DNA of 64,000 bases, taken from NCBI RefSeq assembly GCF_037975245.1, contig NC_092581.1, positions 20,420,303 to 20,484,302 of the forward strand, in the 5' to 3' direction. Origin of the DNA: Apostichopus japonicus (taxonomy: Eukaryota > Echinodermata > Holothuroidea > Aspidochirotida > Stichopodidae). A program made the translations under genes and the position numbers. Positions 1 through 11,693 of this stretch are shown here, piece after piece (position 1 is the first letter of the stretch; each line of letters begins with the position of its first letter). Below the pieces are notes generated by a model. The model worked only from the letters and a program-made list of their open reading frames with translations, was not told the origin of the DNA and did no database searches.

Positions 1-432
1 CAGTGCCATCGCCAGGCCTGTGACGAAGCGAGGGGGGGGGGGGGCTTGTGCTCCCCCAATAAACGTGCACGCTGGTGCCGCCCAGATGCGATTTTTAGTG
101 TTAAAAAATACTCAAGTATAAACTTTTTTACAAAGGATGAAACGTATTATGTTAATCACAATAACCAGTTGTTTTCTCTATAGCGTCAAGCGCTAGTGCC
201 TATAAGCCCCACTACTACCCTGCATAAAGTTCAATTTAAATTTTCAACGCTCTTCTTCACTTTGTAAACTTTTCCCAAACCTTTATAAGATGGAGGGGGC
301 TAAAGTATACGCTTCCGCTCCAACTATTCCAGAGGGAAACATCTTCTTGTTCTCTCATAATGGATAATCACCAGATAGCACCAAATTGCATCTAATAACC
401 AGGGGCGTATCCAGGATTTTCTAATCCACGGG

Positions 433-575
433 GCGCGAATTACTATCTAAACGGAGCTCCACCATCGGTTGGCGCGCAGCGTACAAGAATATTTCTGGTT
501 TTGACACCCCCCAGATCACCGGAAATGGCACATCTCGGGCTTGAAAAATGACCAACTAGATGTACACTTTTGTCT
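433..575. mobile_element. Fragment of a CAGGGGCG-type repeat family
   Basis: This stretch has relatives at 3,035-3,130 and 13,658-13,800 and a duplicate at 30,430-30,580. Shared landmarks are CTATCTAA-CGGAGC, GGTTGGCGCG-AGCGTACAAGAA and CCCCCCAGAT-CCGGAAA. The left end CAGGGGCGTATCCAGG, at about 400-416, resembles hAT-type termini elsewhere in the window. No right terminus or target duplication was identified. Confidence 0.5.
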
Positions 576-909
576 GAGACCTAAGTATTTCCCAATATTT
601 TGTCTTCATCCATAACCTTTTTGAAGATTGTCAGCAGTCACACATCATTTGCGACCTCCTCGCATCTCCTGTGGATCATTGCTTTTTTAAGTCATTCTAC
701 GTTGCAACCCACAATACCCGTCAGCCCCATTTTTAAGGTTTTAAGCCCATTATTCGTTCAGAATTTGAAAATTGAAATTCATCGCGAATAAATTCACTTG
801 AAGACATACCCCTATTGTTGCACAAAATTTCATCTATGGACAACCAATACAGAAAAACCTCCCTCAACCCCTAACAGACCGGTGAAAATTGCACGAGTAG
901 AGGAAGGTA
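576..909. other. Copy-A-only sequence without recognised features
   Basis: This sequence lies at the left end of the 3.3 kb block missing from copy B (B joins at about 30,586-30,600 with a short filler). I see no coding potential or repeat structure in it. Confidence 0.4.
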
Positions 910-2923
910 TCCCAGCAAAAAATGTACTCTAATTTTACCGCGGTAAGCTATGGTAAATGTGTGGTAAATAGGGTAAATGTGTGGTAAAATCAACCGCGGT
1001 ACATTTACCGCAGTTTTACCATGGTATTACCGCGGTAAAAATATGGTAAAAGTGCGGTACATTTACTGCGGTAAATTTACCACAGTTTTACCATGATATT
1101 AGCGCGGTATAAGTATGGTAAAAGTGTGGTACATTTACCGTGGTAAATTTACCGCAGTTTTACCAGGATACTACCGCGGTATAAGTAGGGTAAAAGTGTG
1201 TTACATTTACCGCGGTAACTTTACCGCAGTTTTACCATGATATTACTGCTGTATAAGTAGGGTAAAAGTGAGGTACGTTTACTACGGTAAATTAACCACA
1301 GTTTTACCATGGTATTACCGCGGTAAAAGTAGGGTAAAAGCGTGGTACATTTACTACGGTAAATTTACCATAGTTTTACCATGATATTACTGTGGTAAAA
1401 GTAGGGTAAGTTTATATGGTACATAAACTACATATGTGAAATTCCTACAATTGTGCCATGATTAAACACAGTAAAAATAGGGTAAAACTATACGGTGCAA
1501 TTATACTATGGTAAATTTACCATAATTGTACCATGATTTTACCACAGTAGAACATATATGGGTCACACTATGAAACATGATGGTACATTTACAGCAATTT
1601 TCCATGATTTTGTCCCATATTTTTGCAATACTGATATGACAAACCTTTTGTTCTATTCATATCTTAATGTTGGCAATATAAATTACCTATATGAGTTGAA
1701 TAAAGAAGAGAGACAAACTGCTATTCTTATATATAGTATGCATCTCTTTTCCTAAAAAAAAACAAGCAGAGGATAGATACATAGAGAATTCCTTCATGGA
1801 ATCCCTGATATATTTGAGAGGAGACAACAATTAATTCTTTTTTCATTATTAGGGAGAACCTAAAAGCCTTTAAAATGTAAAAAGAACTATATAAACTAGC
1901 ACACATAAGGCATAGCTTCTGTGCCTCAACACTGTGGCACACAAAAATTGACCAATCAGTGTCCTCATATTTGGGTATTCTCTGTCAGGTCCATTAAATG
2001 ACTTGACAAGTCTATGTATCTATGATCAGAGTACTCTTTCTATTTAAAACAAGTCTTTGAGGACAATAAGAGATCAAAAGTCCAATCTGGACTACCAATT
2101 AAGTCAAAAGAAGAGAGTCAGGAATCATACCAGCTAGGGTAATTGAAATTCAACAAAGCTTTCTCATGTGTGAAACCTCCATGGCTTTGATGAATTAAAA
2201 ACTGTTGCATTCTACAACTGAGGACTTACATGTCAGGCATACAACCATTACAATAAGGGTAAAGGCATATAGCCAAATTATGATACAGTACACTGATGGG
2301 TGAAATTCAAAGAAATATATGGTATACATGCTGATTGAAGTTAGGACAAAATCATGCTCAAAGTTAGGTAAAACTGTCGTACAATTAGTGTAAAATCATG
2401 GTAAATTGAGGTAAAACTAAGGTAAAAGCGTAGTAAATCTACGGTAAAATTGGGGTAAAAGAACGGTAAAACTGTGGTAAATTTAGGGTAAAAGTGTAGT
2501 AAATGCGTGGTCAATCTAGGGTAAAATTGGGGTAAAAGAACGGTAAACTGTGGTAAAAGCGTGGTAAAATATGGTAAATTGAGGTAAAACTAAGGAAAAA
2601 GCGTGGTAAATATACGGTAAAATTGGGGTAAAAGAACGGTAAAACTGTGGTAAATTTGGGGTAAAAGCGTAGTAAAAGTGTAGTAAAAGCACGGTAAAAG
2701 TATGGTAACACCGGGGTAAATTGCGGTAAAATTGGGGTAAAAGTGAGGTAAAACCATGGTAAATTTGTGGTAATTTACTGCGGTAAACCGCGGTTTACCG
2801 CGTCCATAGGGCCAAAACACCGCGATAATGTACAACAAATTTACCGCGTTTTTACCCCGGTTTTACCGGGGTAAAAGTGTGGTATGTTACAGCGGTAAAT
2901 TTGAGGTAAATTTGTTCCTGGGA
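910..2923. mobile_element. Non-autonomous DNA transposon with GGTAAA subterminal repeats
   Basis: Imperfect terminal inverted repeats of about 35 bp begin with ATCCCAG. The left end reads ATCCCAGCAAAAAATGTAC, and the right end in reverse complement reads ATCCCAGGAACAAATTTAC. Both then run into TTTACCGC-GTA. Inside the left end lies a 72-bp tandem array (CAGTTTTACC or TAGTTTTACC at 1,011, 1,083, 1,155, 1,227, 1,299 and 1,371). The right arm (2,360-2,890) is made of short GGTAAAA-rich units in opposite polarity. The middle (1,560-2,350) is unique and non-coding. A target-site duplication could not be fixed, so the superfamily is unassigned. Confidence 0.6.
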
Positions 2924-2980
2924 TGTTTAGGAATGTTGGTCAGCGAAATTTCGAAACTTCAGACAGATAATTTATTGGTG

Positions 2981-3521
2981 CATGGGCGCAGATCAGTCTT
3001 GGATAATGGTGGGGACGCGTGTCTGTTCTCTGATATCTAAGCGGAGCGCGACTATGGGTTCGCGCGTAGCGTACAAGAAAATTTTGGCAAATATACCTCC
3101 CAGATCGCCGAAAATAACACATACCCAACGATGCTCCCAAACCTCCGTTAGTTTTAGATCTCATGGCTTAGAAATTTAGTTTAGGAAATGCATGGGCGTC
3201 TGCAGAACAAAAAAACATCAGGGGACAAATAATCCAAGTAGACTTTGTATACGATGGGTCTGGGGACCTCTCCCAGAAAACAATTAAAGACTGCCGCAAA
3301 TGCGATTTCCGTCCTGTGGATAAATATATTAAAATGAGAACTGGACGTGAAGCTAGCTCAAATTGGCCACACACAGTGTGCGTTGTTAACGATTGTTTTG
3401 AAAATTTGAAATGCAACGTTTGGTCAAGACAAATTGGTGGGGACACGGTATATCATGTCCCCACCACTGAAAAAGTTGGTTGGGACGCTTCCCGCTGTCC
3501 CCGCCAGGATCTGCGCCCATG
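2981..3521. mobile_element. hAT-like MITE, 541 bp
   Basis: Terminal inverted repeats CATGGGCGCAGATC start at 2,981 and, in reverse complement, end at 3,521. The element is flanked by a perfect 8-bp duplication, TATTGGTG, at 2,973-2,980 and 3,522-3,529. An 8-bp TSD with CA-GGGCG termini is typical of hAT elements. There is no transposase frame. It lies in the block missing from copy B. Confidence 0.75.
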
Positions 3522-3529
3522 TATTGGTG

Positions 3530-5300
3530 TACAAATATGAAAACCTCTTATAAAGGCTACTATAAATCTTCGTTGAAGGAAATGAAAAAAAATACCAGAT
3601 ATTTCCGAAACCGAACACTACACACATAGACAGTTTGGAGGCTGTTCATCCTGGAACGCCATTTTCATACTCACTGATATGATGTGATATCTGCTGTGTG
3701 CTTTACAAATTAATTGAAATGAGACTGAAATAAATAACTTTTACCTGTTTATTGGCAATGCCCCACATTCTTTTCATTTCGAAGGACGCACAGTTTTAAG
3801 TTCATTACACACTGAAGGCTTTGATTCTCTATTTGCCCTCAGTTTAGGGAAGATATTTTGATTTCATCCTTATAGATATCGCTAGATATTGCTAGATATC
3901 CATACAGTACAGTGTCCTTGGGATTTCTTGGGATTTTTCGGGGCCTGATCTTGGGAAATTGCAAAATCGGGAGTGGTCACACTACATGTAGGTCAGTGCA
4001 CGACCTCTAGACGTCACTAAAACACGACCAGATCATTTGCTATCGATGAAGTGTGTTAATTAAGTTTCGTAACTTATCGGGAAGCGATTAGAGGGGTGGG
4101 CGAAGGGTTGTGGGGCGCGCGCTTTCATACAGATGGGAACAATCTCAAGAAGTGCTGGGTGCGTCCGCCCCGCCCCCCTCCGCCCCTCAAACGATTTTTT
4201 AATCATGCCGTCTCCCGTTGTTCCGTAGCGCCATCACTTTAGGTTTTATAAAAGTAAATATCTAAAGCGTACCATGCCATACACTGTGTCGATAGGAGAT
4301 ATTCTGACACCGTTTTACTATTTAAAGATAACAATCTAAACTGCCATACAATGCTGATTTAGATGGATTTCTTGTGAGAAAAGAGAGCATGTTAGAGATA
4401 CTTTGAAGAACTGAAATCTCAGTCGTCTATAAGGGAAACATATTTTATTCCTTTGATGATTGGAATATATTTCCTTCAAATATACCCACACCGATTTATA
4501 CATGTGTTAGCAATTAGAGTAGCTGCATCCCATCCTTTGGATGTTGCATCATACAATGGTTGGTATGGGTCTTGGATCATACATTGATTGGAGTTGGTCG
4601 TTTTGCTATACTTCCAATGGTTATTTGGTCCCTTTCGCACTACTACAAGAAATGTGAGTCTATGCAGAAGTTACGACTGGGTAATATAGTCATCCTTCCT
4701 GGAGAATCGATTATGCATCTCCGTTATCATGCCTTTATATCTGGTTTAGCTCGCGCACACAATGAAATAATAAAATACATATACACAAACACACGTCATC
4801 ATGTCTGCATAGACTTCTGTTGTCATCAGAACCAAAACAAAAGGTTGTTTCTTGTGATTAAATTCCATATGGGGGGGGGGGAACAAGGAGGTGAGGTGAG
4901 GTGGAGGGTTAAGAACAGGAGGGGTGGGGTAGGGGTGGACGGATACGCATTGATTTACTTTCAATGTAGTTGTAGTGTACAACTTTTGTACAATTAAGAC
5001 ACATCAGAACAAGCATAAGACAGTTTTCAAGTAAAGGTTTGTGATAGTTAATGGAATCAGGAAATTGGTGATTTATTGGTTAACTATCCTTTCTTGAGAG
5101 CACACTTTGATATTTTGCCTTCAAAACAGTGTTTAAACCAAACTCTGTTCTAGGCAATAAAACTGCATTTGTTCTTCAAAGAATTGACAGTTATTCTGCA
5201 ATCGTTTATCTTCTCATAATTATATTTTCATAAAACACCAAAACATGCATGTTAACTTCATTCCATCAATGTTGTGCATTTCAATAACAGCTTTTAATCT
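3530..5300. other. No supported gene; duplicated at 30,600-31,995
   Basis: The part from about 3,905 is nearly identical to copy B. An open frame at 4,560-4,997 (145 codons, plus strand) is kept in copy B at 31,253-31,693 (146 codons). The copies are too similar for this to show selection. The frame ends in low-complexity Gly-rich sequence from a poly-G run and matches nothing I recognise, so I do not call it a gene. Confidence 0.4.
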
Positions 5301-5419
5301 CATATACTTTATATATAATTATATATATATATATATATGTACATATATGTTACCAACTTTTAATAATCACTAGTTCTAAAGGCAAATATTAACATATATG
5401 GATCCTACAGTATTAATAA

Positions 5420-5585
5420 GGGGTTAATCAACGGTCTAGCGTGCGTTACTCACAGGATTAAGGCACGATCGGGGGATAATGCAAGCGATGCACGAGGGCG
5501 GAGCCCGAGTGCATCCAGCGATAGCATTAACACCCGGAGTGCATTAATCATGTGAGTAACGCACGCTAGACCGTTGATTAACCCC
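5420..5585. repeat. 166-bp near-perfect palindrome (hairpin)
   Basis: The outer arms of 35 bp are perfect complements, beginning GGGGTTAATCAACGG and ending CCGTTGATTAACCCC. The inner arms continue with few mismatches to a centre at CGAGGGCGGAGCCCGAG. The same palindrome lies at 32,130-32,295, and a copy lacking the left outer arm is at 6,427-6,543. It immediately precedes an 830-bp segment and a 76-bp tandem array, so it may be the end of a foldback-type element. Confidence 0.8.
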
Positions 5586-6426
5586 GTTCATTCATACACT
5601 ACCATTTGTGTGGGGGAAAAAATCATAAAACCAGTCATATTTGGTTACATATAACCGAAGATTTATTAAAGTGATGCCCCGTAAGTCGAATTAACGATTA
5701 ACAACCAGGATAACAATAACGTACATGTGCAATTATAAAGTAATACTGAACGATAGTGAATATTATAAAGGAAACGTCTTTGAAAGGCTGTCATTCATAA
5801 AAGACGAACCATAAAAACATTTTAACTAATGTTTGGCAATATTGCGGCCATAAAACTATTTTTGAAAGGTCTCAATAACAAGGAACTACAAACGATTACT
5901 AGTTGGCTTCATCATATCAATACCCTACAGCTTCTGGTTCCCATAGCAACCATTCTAGGGACAAACATGTAAGTATGGTATACAGTCATACGATAACATA
6001 GTAGGCCTTGTATTGAACACGTACACTCACTTGAACGTACACACTACACAGTGCTTGGCACTGCGGTCGTTTAACTTTATATTTATAACACTATGAGCAA
6101 CATAACGGCCTTGCGAACATTTAATTACGGACAGATACTGGATATATTTAAACTCAAAGCACCCACAACTGTTTGGTGTTTTAATACGGATATAACTATG
6201 AATTTTGGAAGTAAACATTCACAGGACTCTGGATATATGGGTGCGTGCGTAACGTACAGAGGAACCTGTTATTAATGAGGGTGCGTGCGTCTGTCATAGA
6301 GTGAATCTTACCGAGGGTGCGTGCGTGCGTCACGTAGAGAGGAACCGGTTCTGACTGAGGGTGCGTCTGTTGTAGAGTAACTCTTATCGAGGGTGTGCGT
6401 CACTTAGAGAGGAACACGAACAGGAA
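5586..6426. repeat. 960-bp tandem duplication, first unit
   Basis: Bases 5,586-6,415 repeat at 6,544-7,375 with only scattered substitutions. Copy B has a single unit (32,296-33,058), so the extra copy arose in A or was lost in B. Each unit ends in GAGGGTGCGTGCG-type repeats. Confidence 0.85.
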
Positions 6427-6543
6427 CGGGTGTTAATGCCATCGCTGGATGCACTCGGGCTCCGCCCTCGTGCATCGCTTGCATTATCACCCGATCGTGC
6501 ATTAATCCTGTGAGTAACGCACGCTAGACCGTTGATTAACCCC
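6427..6543. repeat. Partial palindrome between the tandem units
   Basis: This is a version of the 166-bp hairpin that keeps the centre and the right arm ending in CCGTTGATTAACCCC. The left outer arm is replaced by GAACGGG-TGTTAATGCC joined to the 76-bp repeat array. Confidence 0.75.
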
Positions 6544-7377
6544 GTTCATTCATACACTACCATTTGTGTGGGGGAAAAAAATCATAAAACATAACATATT
6601 TGGTTACAAATAACCGAAGATTTATTAAAGTGATGCCCCGTAAGTCGAATTAACGATTAACAACCAGCATAACAATAATGTACATGTGCAATTATAAAGT
6701 AATACTGAACGATAGTGAATATTATAAAGGAAACGTCTTTGAAAGGCTGTCATTCATAAAAGACGAACCATAATAACATTTTAACTAATGTTTGGCAATA
6801 TTGCGGCCATAAAACTTTTTTTGAAAGGTCTCAATAACAAGGAACTACAAACAATTACTAGTTGGCTTCATCATATCAATACCCTACAGCTTCTGGTTCC
6901 CATAGCAACCATTCTAGGGACAAACATGTAAGTATGGTATACAGTCATACGATAACATAGTAGGCCTTGTATTGAACACGTACACTCACTTGAACGTACA
7001 CACTACACAGTGCTTGGCACTGCGGTCGTTTAACTTTATATTTATAACACTATGAGCAACATAACGGCCTTGCGAACATTTAATTACGGACAGATACTGG
7101 ATATATTTAAACTCAAAGCATCCACAACTGTTTGGTGTTTTAATACGGATATAACTATGAATTTTGGAAGTAAACATTCACAGGACTCTGGATATATGGG
7201 TGCGTGCGTAACGTACAGAGGAACCTGTTATTAATGAGGGTGCGTGCGTCTGTCATAGAGTGAATCTTACCGAGGGTGCGTGCGTGCGTCACGTAGAGAG
7301 GAACCGGTTCTGACTGAGAGTGCGTCTGTTGTAGAGTAACTCTTATCGAGGGTGTGCGTCACTTAGAGAGGAACATG
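6544..7377. repeat. 960-bp tandem duplication, second unit
   Basis: Near-identical to 5,586-6,415. The empty target TTCTTACT for the copy-B MITE lies at its right edge (7,378-7,385). Confidence 0.85.
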
Positions 7378-7985
7378 TTCTTACTGAGGGTGCGTGCGTC
7401 TGTTGTAGAGTGAATCTTACCGAAGGTGCGTGCGTGCGTCACCTAAAGAGAGGAACGTGTCCTCACCGAGGGTGCGTGCGTGCGTCACTTAGAGAGGAAC
7501 CTGTTCTTAATGAGGGTGCGTGCGTCTGTCGTAGAGGGAATGTCACTGAGGGTGCGTGCATCGCGTACAGAGGTACCTGTTCTTACTGAGGGTGCGTGTG
7601 TCTGTCGTAGAGGGAATCTCACTGAGGGTGCGTGCATCGCGTACAGAGGTACCTGTTCTTACTGAGGGTGCGTGTGTCTGTCGTAGAGGGAATCTTACCG
7701 AGGGTGCGTGCGTCACGAAGAGATGAACCTGTTCTTACCGAGGGTGCGTGCGTCTGTTGTAGAGGGAATCTCACTGAGGGTGCGTGCATCGCGTACAGAG
7801 GTACCTGTTCTTACTGAGGGTGCGTGTGTCTGTTGTAGAGGGAATCCCAGTGAGGGTGCGTGCATCGCGTACAGAGGTACCTGTTCTTACTGAGGGTGCG
7901 TGCGTCTGTCGTAGATGGAATCTCAATGAGGGTGCGTGCGTCCGCTCTGGCGGGAATCTCATAGAGGATCCGTGTGTCGGTGACG
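7196..7985. repeat. 76-bp tandem array (GAGGGTGCGTGCGTC units)
   Basis: Units of about 76 bp are made of two related halves, one with CTGTCGTAGAGGGAATC and one with ATCGCGTACAGAGGTACC. The 76-bp step is seen at 7,632, 7,708 and 7,784. The length is not a multiple of 3, yet several frames stay open for about 60 codons because stop codons are rare in the unit. These open frames are artefacts. The duplicate array is at 33,446-34,060. Confidence 0.85.
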
Positions 7986-8528
7986 AGCAGCTACCATACA
8001 GATATATATATACATTTGTGTAATAGGGGAGTTCTGACTTACATAGTTATGTTGAATTTGATCTGATGTAATTTTACTGATCTGTAAATACTTTATTCTT
8101 TGGAATAATCTGTGTCAATTGTAATTCTACGTGTTTGGCTCTCGTTTTGCTTCCGTTGTCTCTTCTTACTTTGATCATATTTTACGCCCCATCCTCCTAA
8201 GAATTGACGTGAGATTGAGCGTGTTACACCTGTATTAGAGTAATGTGTTTGCATGTTTCAGTATGTTTAAAATTTCATTTATTGAATAAAGCAGCAAAAG
8301 AAAAAGGACAGGACAGTCTTGTGTTTGTTTTTCTATAGTGTGAATATTGTTTTATTCCCCATAAGCAAATAATTGGCAGTATACATTTAAAAATATAAAA
8401 TAAAAGGAAAATGTGAATGTCACAGACATATCATTCTATTATTTTTTATTCCGGATTCTGTTAAGCTTAAACAAATGTCACACTACATTTCTGACTGCAC
8501 AAATTGTGGATGGTCGGGCTTAGTGTGT
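7986..8528. other. No recognised feature
   Basis: AT-rich sequence, almost identical to 34,061-34,593. No gene, repeat or RNA seen. Confidence 0.4.
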
Positions 8529-8632
8529 GTTGAAGGCTATACAACTGCCAAGCTTCAGCAAATCTTACCAATCACATTACTATCATTTTGCAAGTGACCT
8601 AAACAAGCACTGATGCATAAACCAAACTTGAA

Positions 8633-9108
8633 TTAGAGATATCGGGAATATAATTAGAGATATCCAAAATTGAATTCAAGATCAATCATTCGAATTAGAT
8701 ATATCGAAATTTGAATTAGAGATATCGGGAATAAATTAGATATTCAAACTTGAATTAGAGATATCAAGAATTCGAATTAGAGATATTGAAAATTGAATTA
8801 GAGATATCGGGAATAAAATTAGAGATATTCAAAACTGAATTCAAGATCAATCATTCGAATTAGATATATCGAAATTTGAATTAGAGATATCGGGAATAAA
8901 TTAGATATTCAAACTTGAATTAGAGATATCAAGAATTCGAATTAGAGATATTGAAAATTGAATTAGAGATATCGGGAATATAATTAGAGATATCCAAACT
9001 TGAATTAGAGATATCAAGAATTCGAATTAGAGATATTGGGAAATTGAATTAGAGATATCGGGAATATAATTAGAGATATCCAAACTTGAATTAGAGGTAT
9101 AATGAATC
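8633..9108. repeat. GATATC minisatellite
   Basis: Repeats of GAATTAGAGATATC with variable 4-8 bp spacers build a higher unit of about 64 bp. Related arrays lie at 9,848-10,075, 34,693-35,085 and 35,834-36,055. This array is about 80 bp longer than its counterpart in copy B. Confidence 0.85.
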
Positions 9109-9553
9109 TGGAATACAATTATTTGTCTGTATATCGCTAATTACTTAGTTTTATTTTGCGATCATTCAAGTACACAGCCATTTGTTAGATACATTAGGAA
9201 CAGAAATCCATACTTGCTGCCAGTTGCTTCTCAACCTTAATCTATGAACCTGAATTGCATTGCATCAAATATAATATACTAATAAAAAGGTAATAAATCA
9301 AACGCTGTCTAAATTTGTTAAATGAAGTTAATGGCAAAAGTATTCTTGCAATAATTCTAGCTCCCAACTGTCTGATATATCTTCAAGTCTAGAATTAAAT
9401 GGCTTGAAATAAGTCTTCACCCCCACCCCACCCACCAGCCTTTGCCAAGGTTTTGTGTGATTTCTATTCTGACTGGCCCTTTGCACCTTTCCTGTCATCA
9501 GAGGAATTTGATTGAGATCACACCTGGACCATGTCATAATCATCAAACTCAAT

Positions 9554-9555
<2 letters not shown>

Positions 9556-9650
<95 letters not shown>
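9556..9650. repeat. (TA)n microsatellite
   Basis: About 95 bp of almost pure TA, followed by CATATATGTTACCATATTTT-type sequence that also follows the shorter TA run at 5,305-5,340. Confidence 0.95.
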
Positions 9651-9652
<2 letters not shown>

Positions 9653-9748
9653 ATATATGTTACCATATTTTAATAATCACTAGTTCTAAAGTTAAATATT
9701 AACATATATGGATCCTACAGTATTAACAGTATATAACTTACATGATTG

Positions 9749-10508
9749 TGTTGAAGGCTATACAACTGCCAAGCTTCAGCAAATCTTACCAATCACATTA
9801 CTATCATTTTGCAAGTGACCTAAACAAGCACTGATGCATAAACCAAACTTGAATTAGAGATATCGGGAATATAATTAGAGATATCCAAAATTGAATTCAA
9901 GATCAATCATTCGAATTAGATATATCGAAATTTGAATTAGAGATATCGGGAATAAATTAGATATTCAAACTTGAATTAGAGATATCAAGAATTCGAATTA
10001 GAGATATTGAAAATTGAAATAGAGATATCGGGAATATAATTAGAGATATCCAAACTTGAATTAGAGATATAATGAATATGGAATACAATTATTTGTCTGT
10101 ATATCGCTAATTACTTAGTTTTATTTTGCGATCATTCAAGTACACAGCCATTTGTTAGATACTATTTGCTGCCAGTTGCTTCTCAACCTTAATCTATGAA
10201 CCTGAATTGCATTGCATCAAATATAATATACTAATAAAAAGGTAATAAATCAAACGCTGTCTAAATTTGTTAAATGAAATTAATAGCAAAAGAATTCTTG
10301 CAATAATTCTAGCTCCCAACTGTCTGATATATCTTCAAGTCTTGAATTAAAGGGCTTGAAATAAGTCTTCAGCCCCACCCCACCCACCAGCCTTTGCCAA
10401 GGTTTTGTGTGATTTCTATTCTGACTGGCCCTTTGCACCTTTCCTGTCATCAGAGAAATTTGATTGAGATCACACCTGGACCATGTCATAAATCATCAAA
10501 CTCAATCA
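9749..10508. repeat. Second unit of a local 1.2-kb duplication
   Basis: The sequence from GTTGAAGGCTATACAACTG at about 9,749 repeats that from about 8,529, with a shorter GATATC array and a second TA run at 10,509-10,574. The same two-unit layout occurs in copy B at 34,594-36,546, so it predates the 30 kb duplication. Confidence 0.8.
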
Positions 10509-10509
10509 C

Positions 10510-10574
<65 letters not shown>

Positions 10575-10577
<3 letters not shown>

Positions 10578-11693
10578 TCAATCACATACTCTACTTATTC
10601 AAACGTACATTATGATCTTCCCTGCCTATTTTTGCATATGATTATAGTGACAAATTTTTGATGCCTTGGTGAAAACTATCACAATTATAATACAGATAAA
10701 ATAAGTCCCAAATAATGACATTTCACTTATAGTAGCCTCTAAAATAGTCACAAAATCTACAAAAGTCTCATAAGAACAAATATATTGTTCTCTCAATATT
10801 GCAACTTTTGATCATAATATTTGACTCCAAAACATGAAGATGAAAAACAGCTACTGTACCTACTGATGTTAGCCTCTGAAAAAAAGGCATTATCCACAAA
10901 GTGGATCTAATATACCATTCAAAAATATTGTTCACTTAAAACCTCGACCTTTTTTCATTAGTTAGGACTTCAAATTATCGAATGAAAAAAGAAAGTACAT
11001 AGTAACTGTTGGTGATATCAGCCTCTGCAATATTAAAATTGGTTGTTGTCAAAATGGTACCATAAATCAAATATTGATATGGAACTTATTATAACTTAAT
11101 AAACTTTGCTCAATACCTTTTTGCACACAAGAAGAGTTTTATTAATAAGGTGGATCCTAATACCAGATGTCAAGTTCATTCAAGCTTTAATATTAGAACT
11201 AACAAGTTCACAAAGTTCAGACTTTGACCTCTGTTGATCTTTGACCTCAAAAAAACACAATATGATATATTTATACTCAATAAGTTGGATCCATATAACA
11301 AGTATGAAGTACATCAAAGCACCTTAATACATTAGAGCTCATAAATTTACAATTTTTCAGACTTTAATTTTTACTGACAATAATCCTCCACTGAAAAATA
11401 TTACTTCTGCTCATTAAGGTAGAAGCTAATGTTAGGTGTTATTGTGTTTACAAACACGCTATCACATACATACAAAGCAAAAAACTATCAAAAAGAAAAC
11501 TTCCCTTAAAAAGCTAATGTTGAATATGAGCAAGTAGAAAAAAACAGATCCAAATGGATTTCCCCAATACAAACATTATAGTACTACATTATTTCAGGAA
11601 CACAAGGGTTAGTACAGACCATTCAAAGGGGTCACTGTCAGAAGGTCCTTCATAAATGGGGTCAGTTTCTACTCTTGATGTGATATGAGATTT
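10575..11693. other. 3' flank and possible 3' UTR of gene A
   Basis: This lies downstream of the stop codon on the minus strand. A reverse-strand AATAAA occurs at about 11,138-11,145 and could be a polyadenylation signal. Bases 11,190-11,350 carry the GACCTTTGACCTC repeat family. No further coding sequence is seen. Confidence 0.4.

Noticed and set aside
2590-2838. Overlapping open frames rich in Phe, Tyr and Pro
   Set aside because: They are translations of GGTAAAA repeats in the transposon arm.
6093-6275. 60-codon frame repeated at 7,052 and 32,803
   Set aside because: It lies in the duplicated hairpin-array segment and ends in the 76-bp repeats. Conservation reflects recent duplication only.
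7196-7985. CRISPR-like array or a coding repeat protein
   Set aside because: Units are contiguous 76-bp tandem repeats without unique spacers, the host is eukaryotic, and 76 is not a multiple of 3.
9442-9702. Open frame with Tyr-Ile repeats
   Set aside because: Translation of a TA microsatellite, also seen at 10,394 and 35,427.
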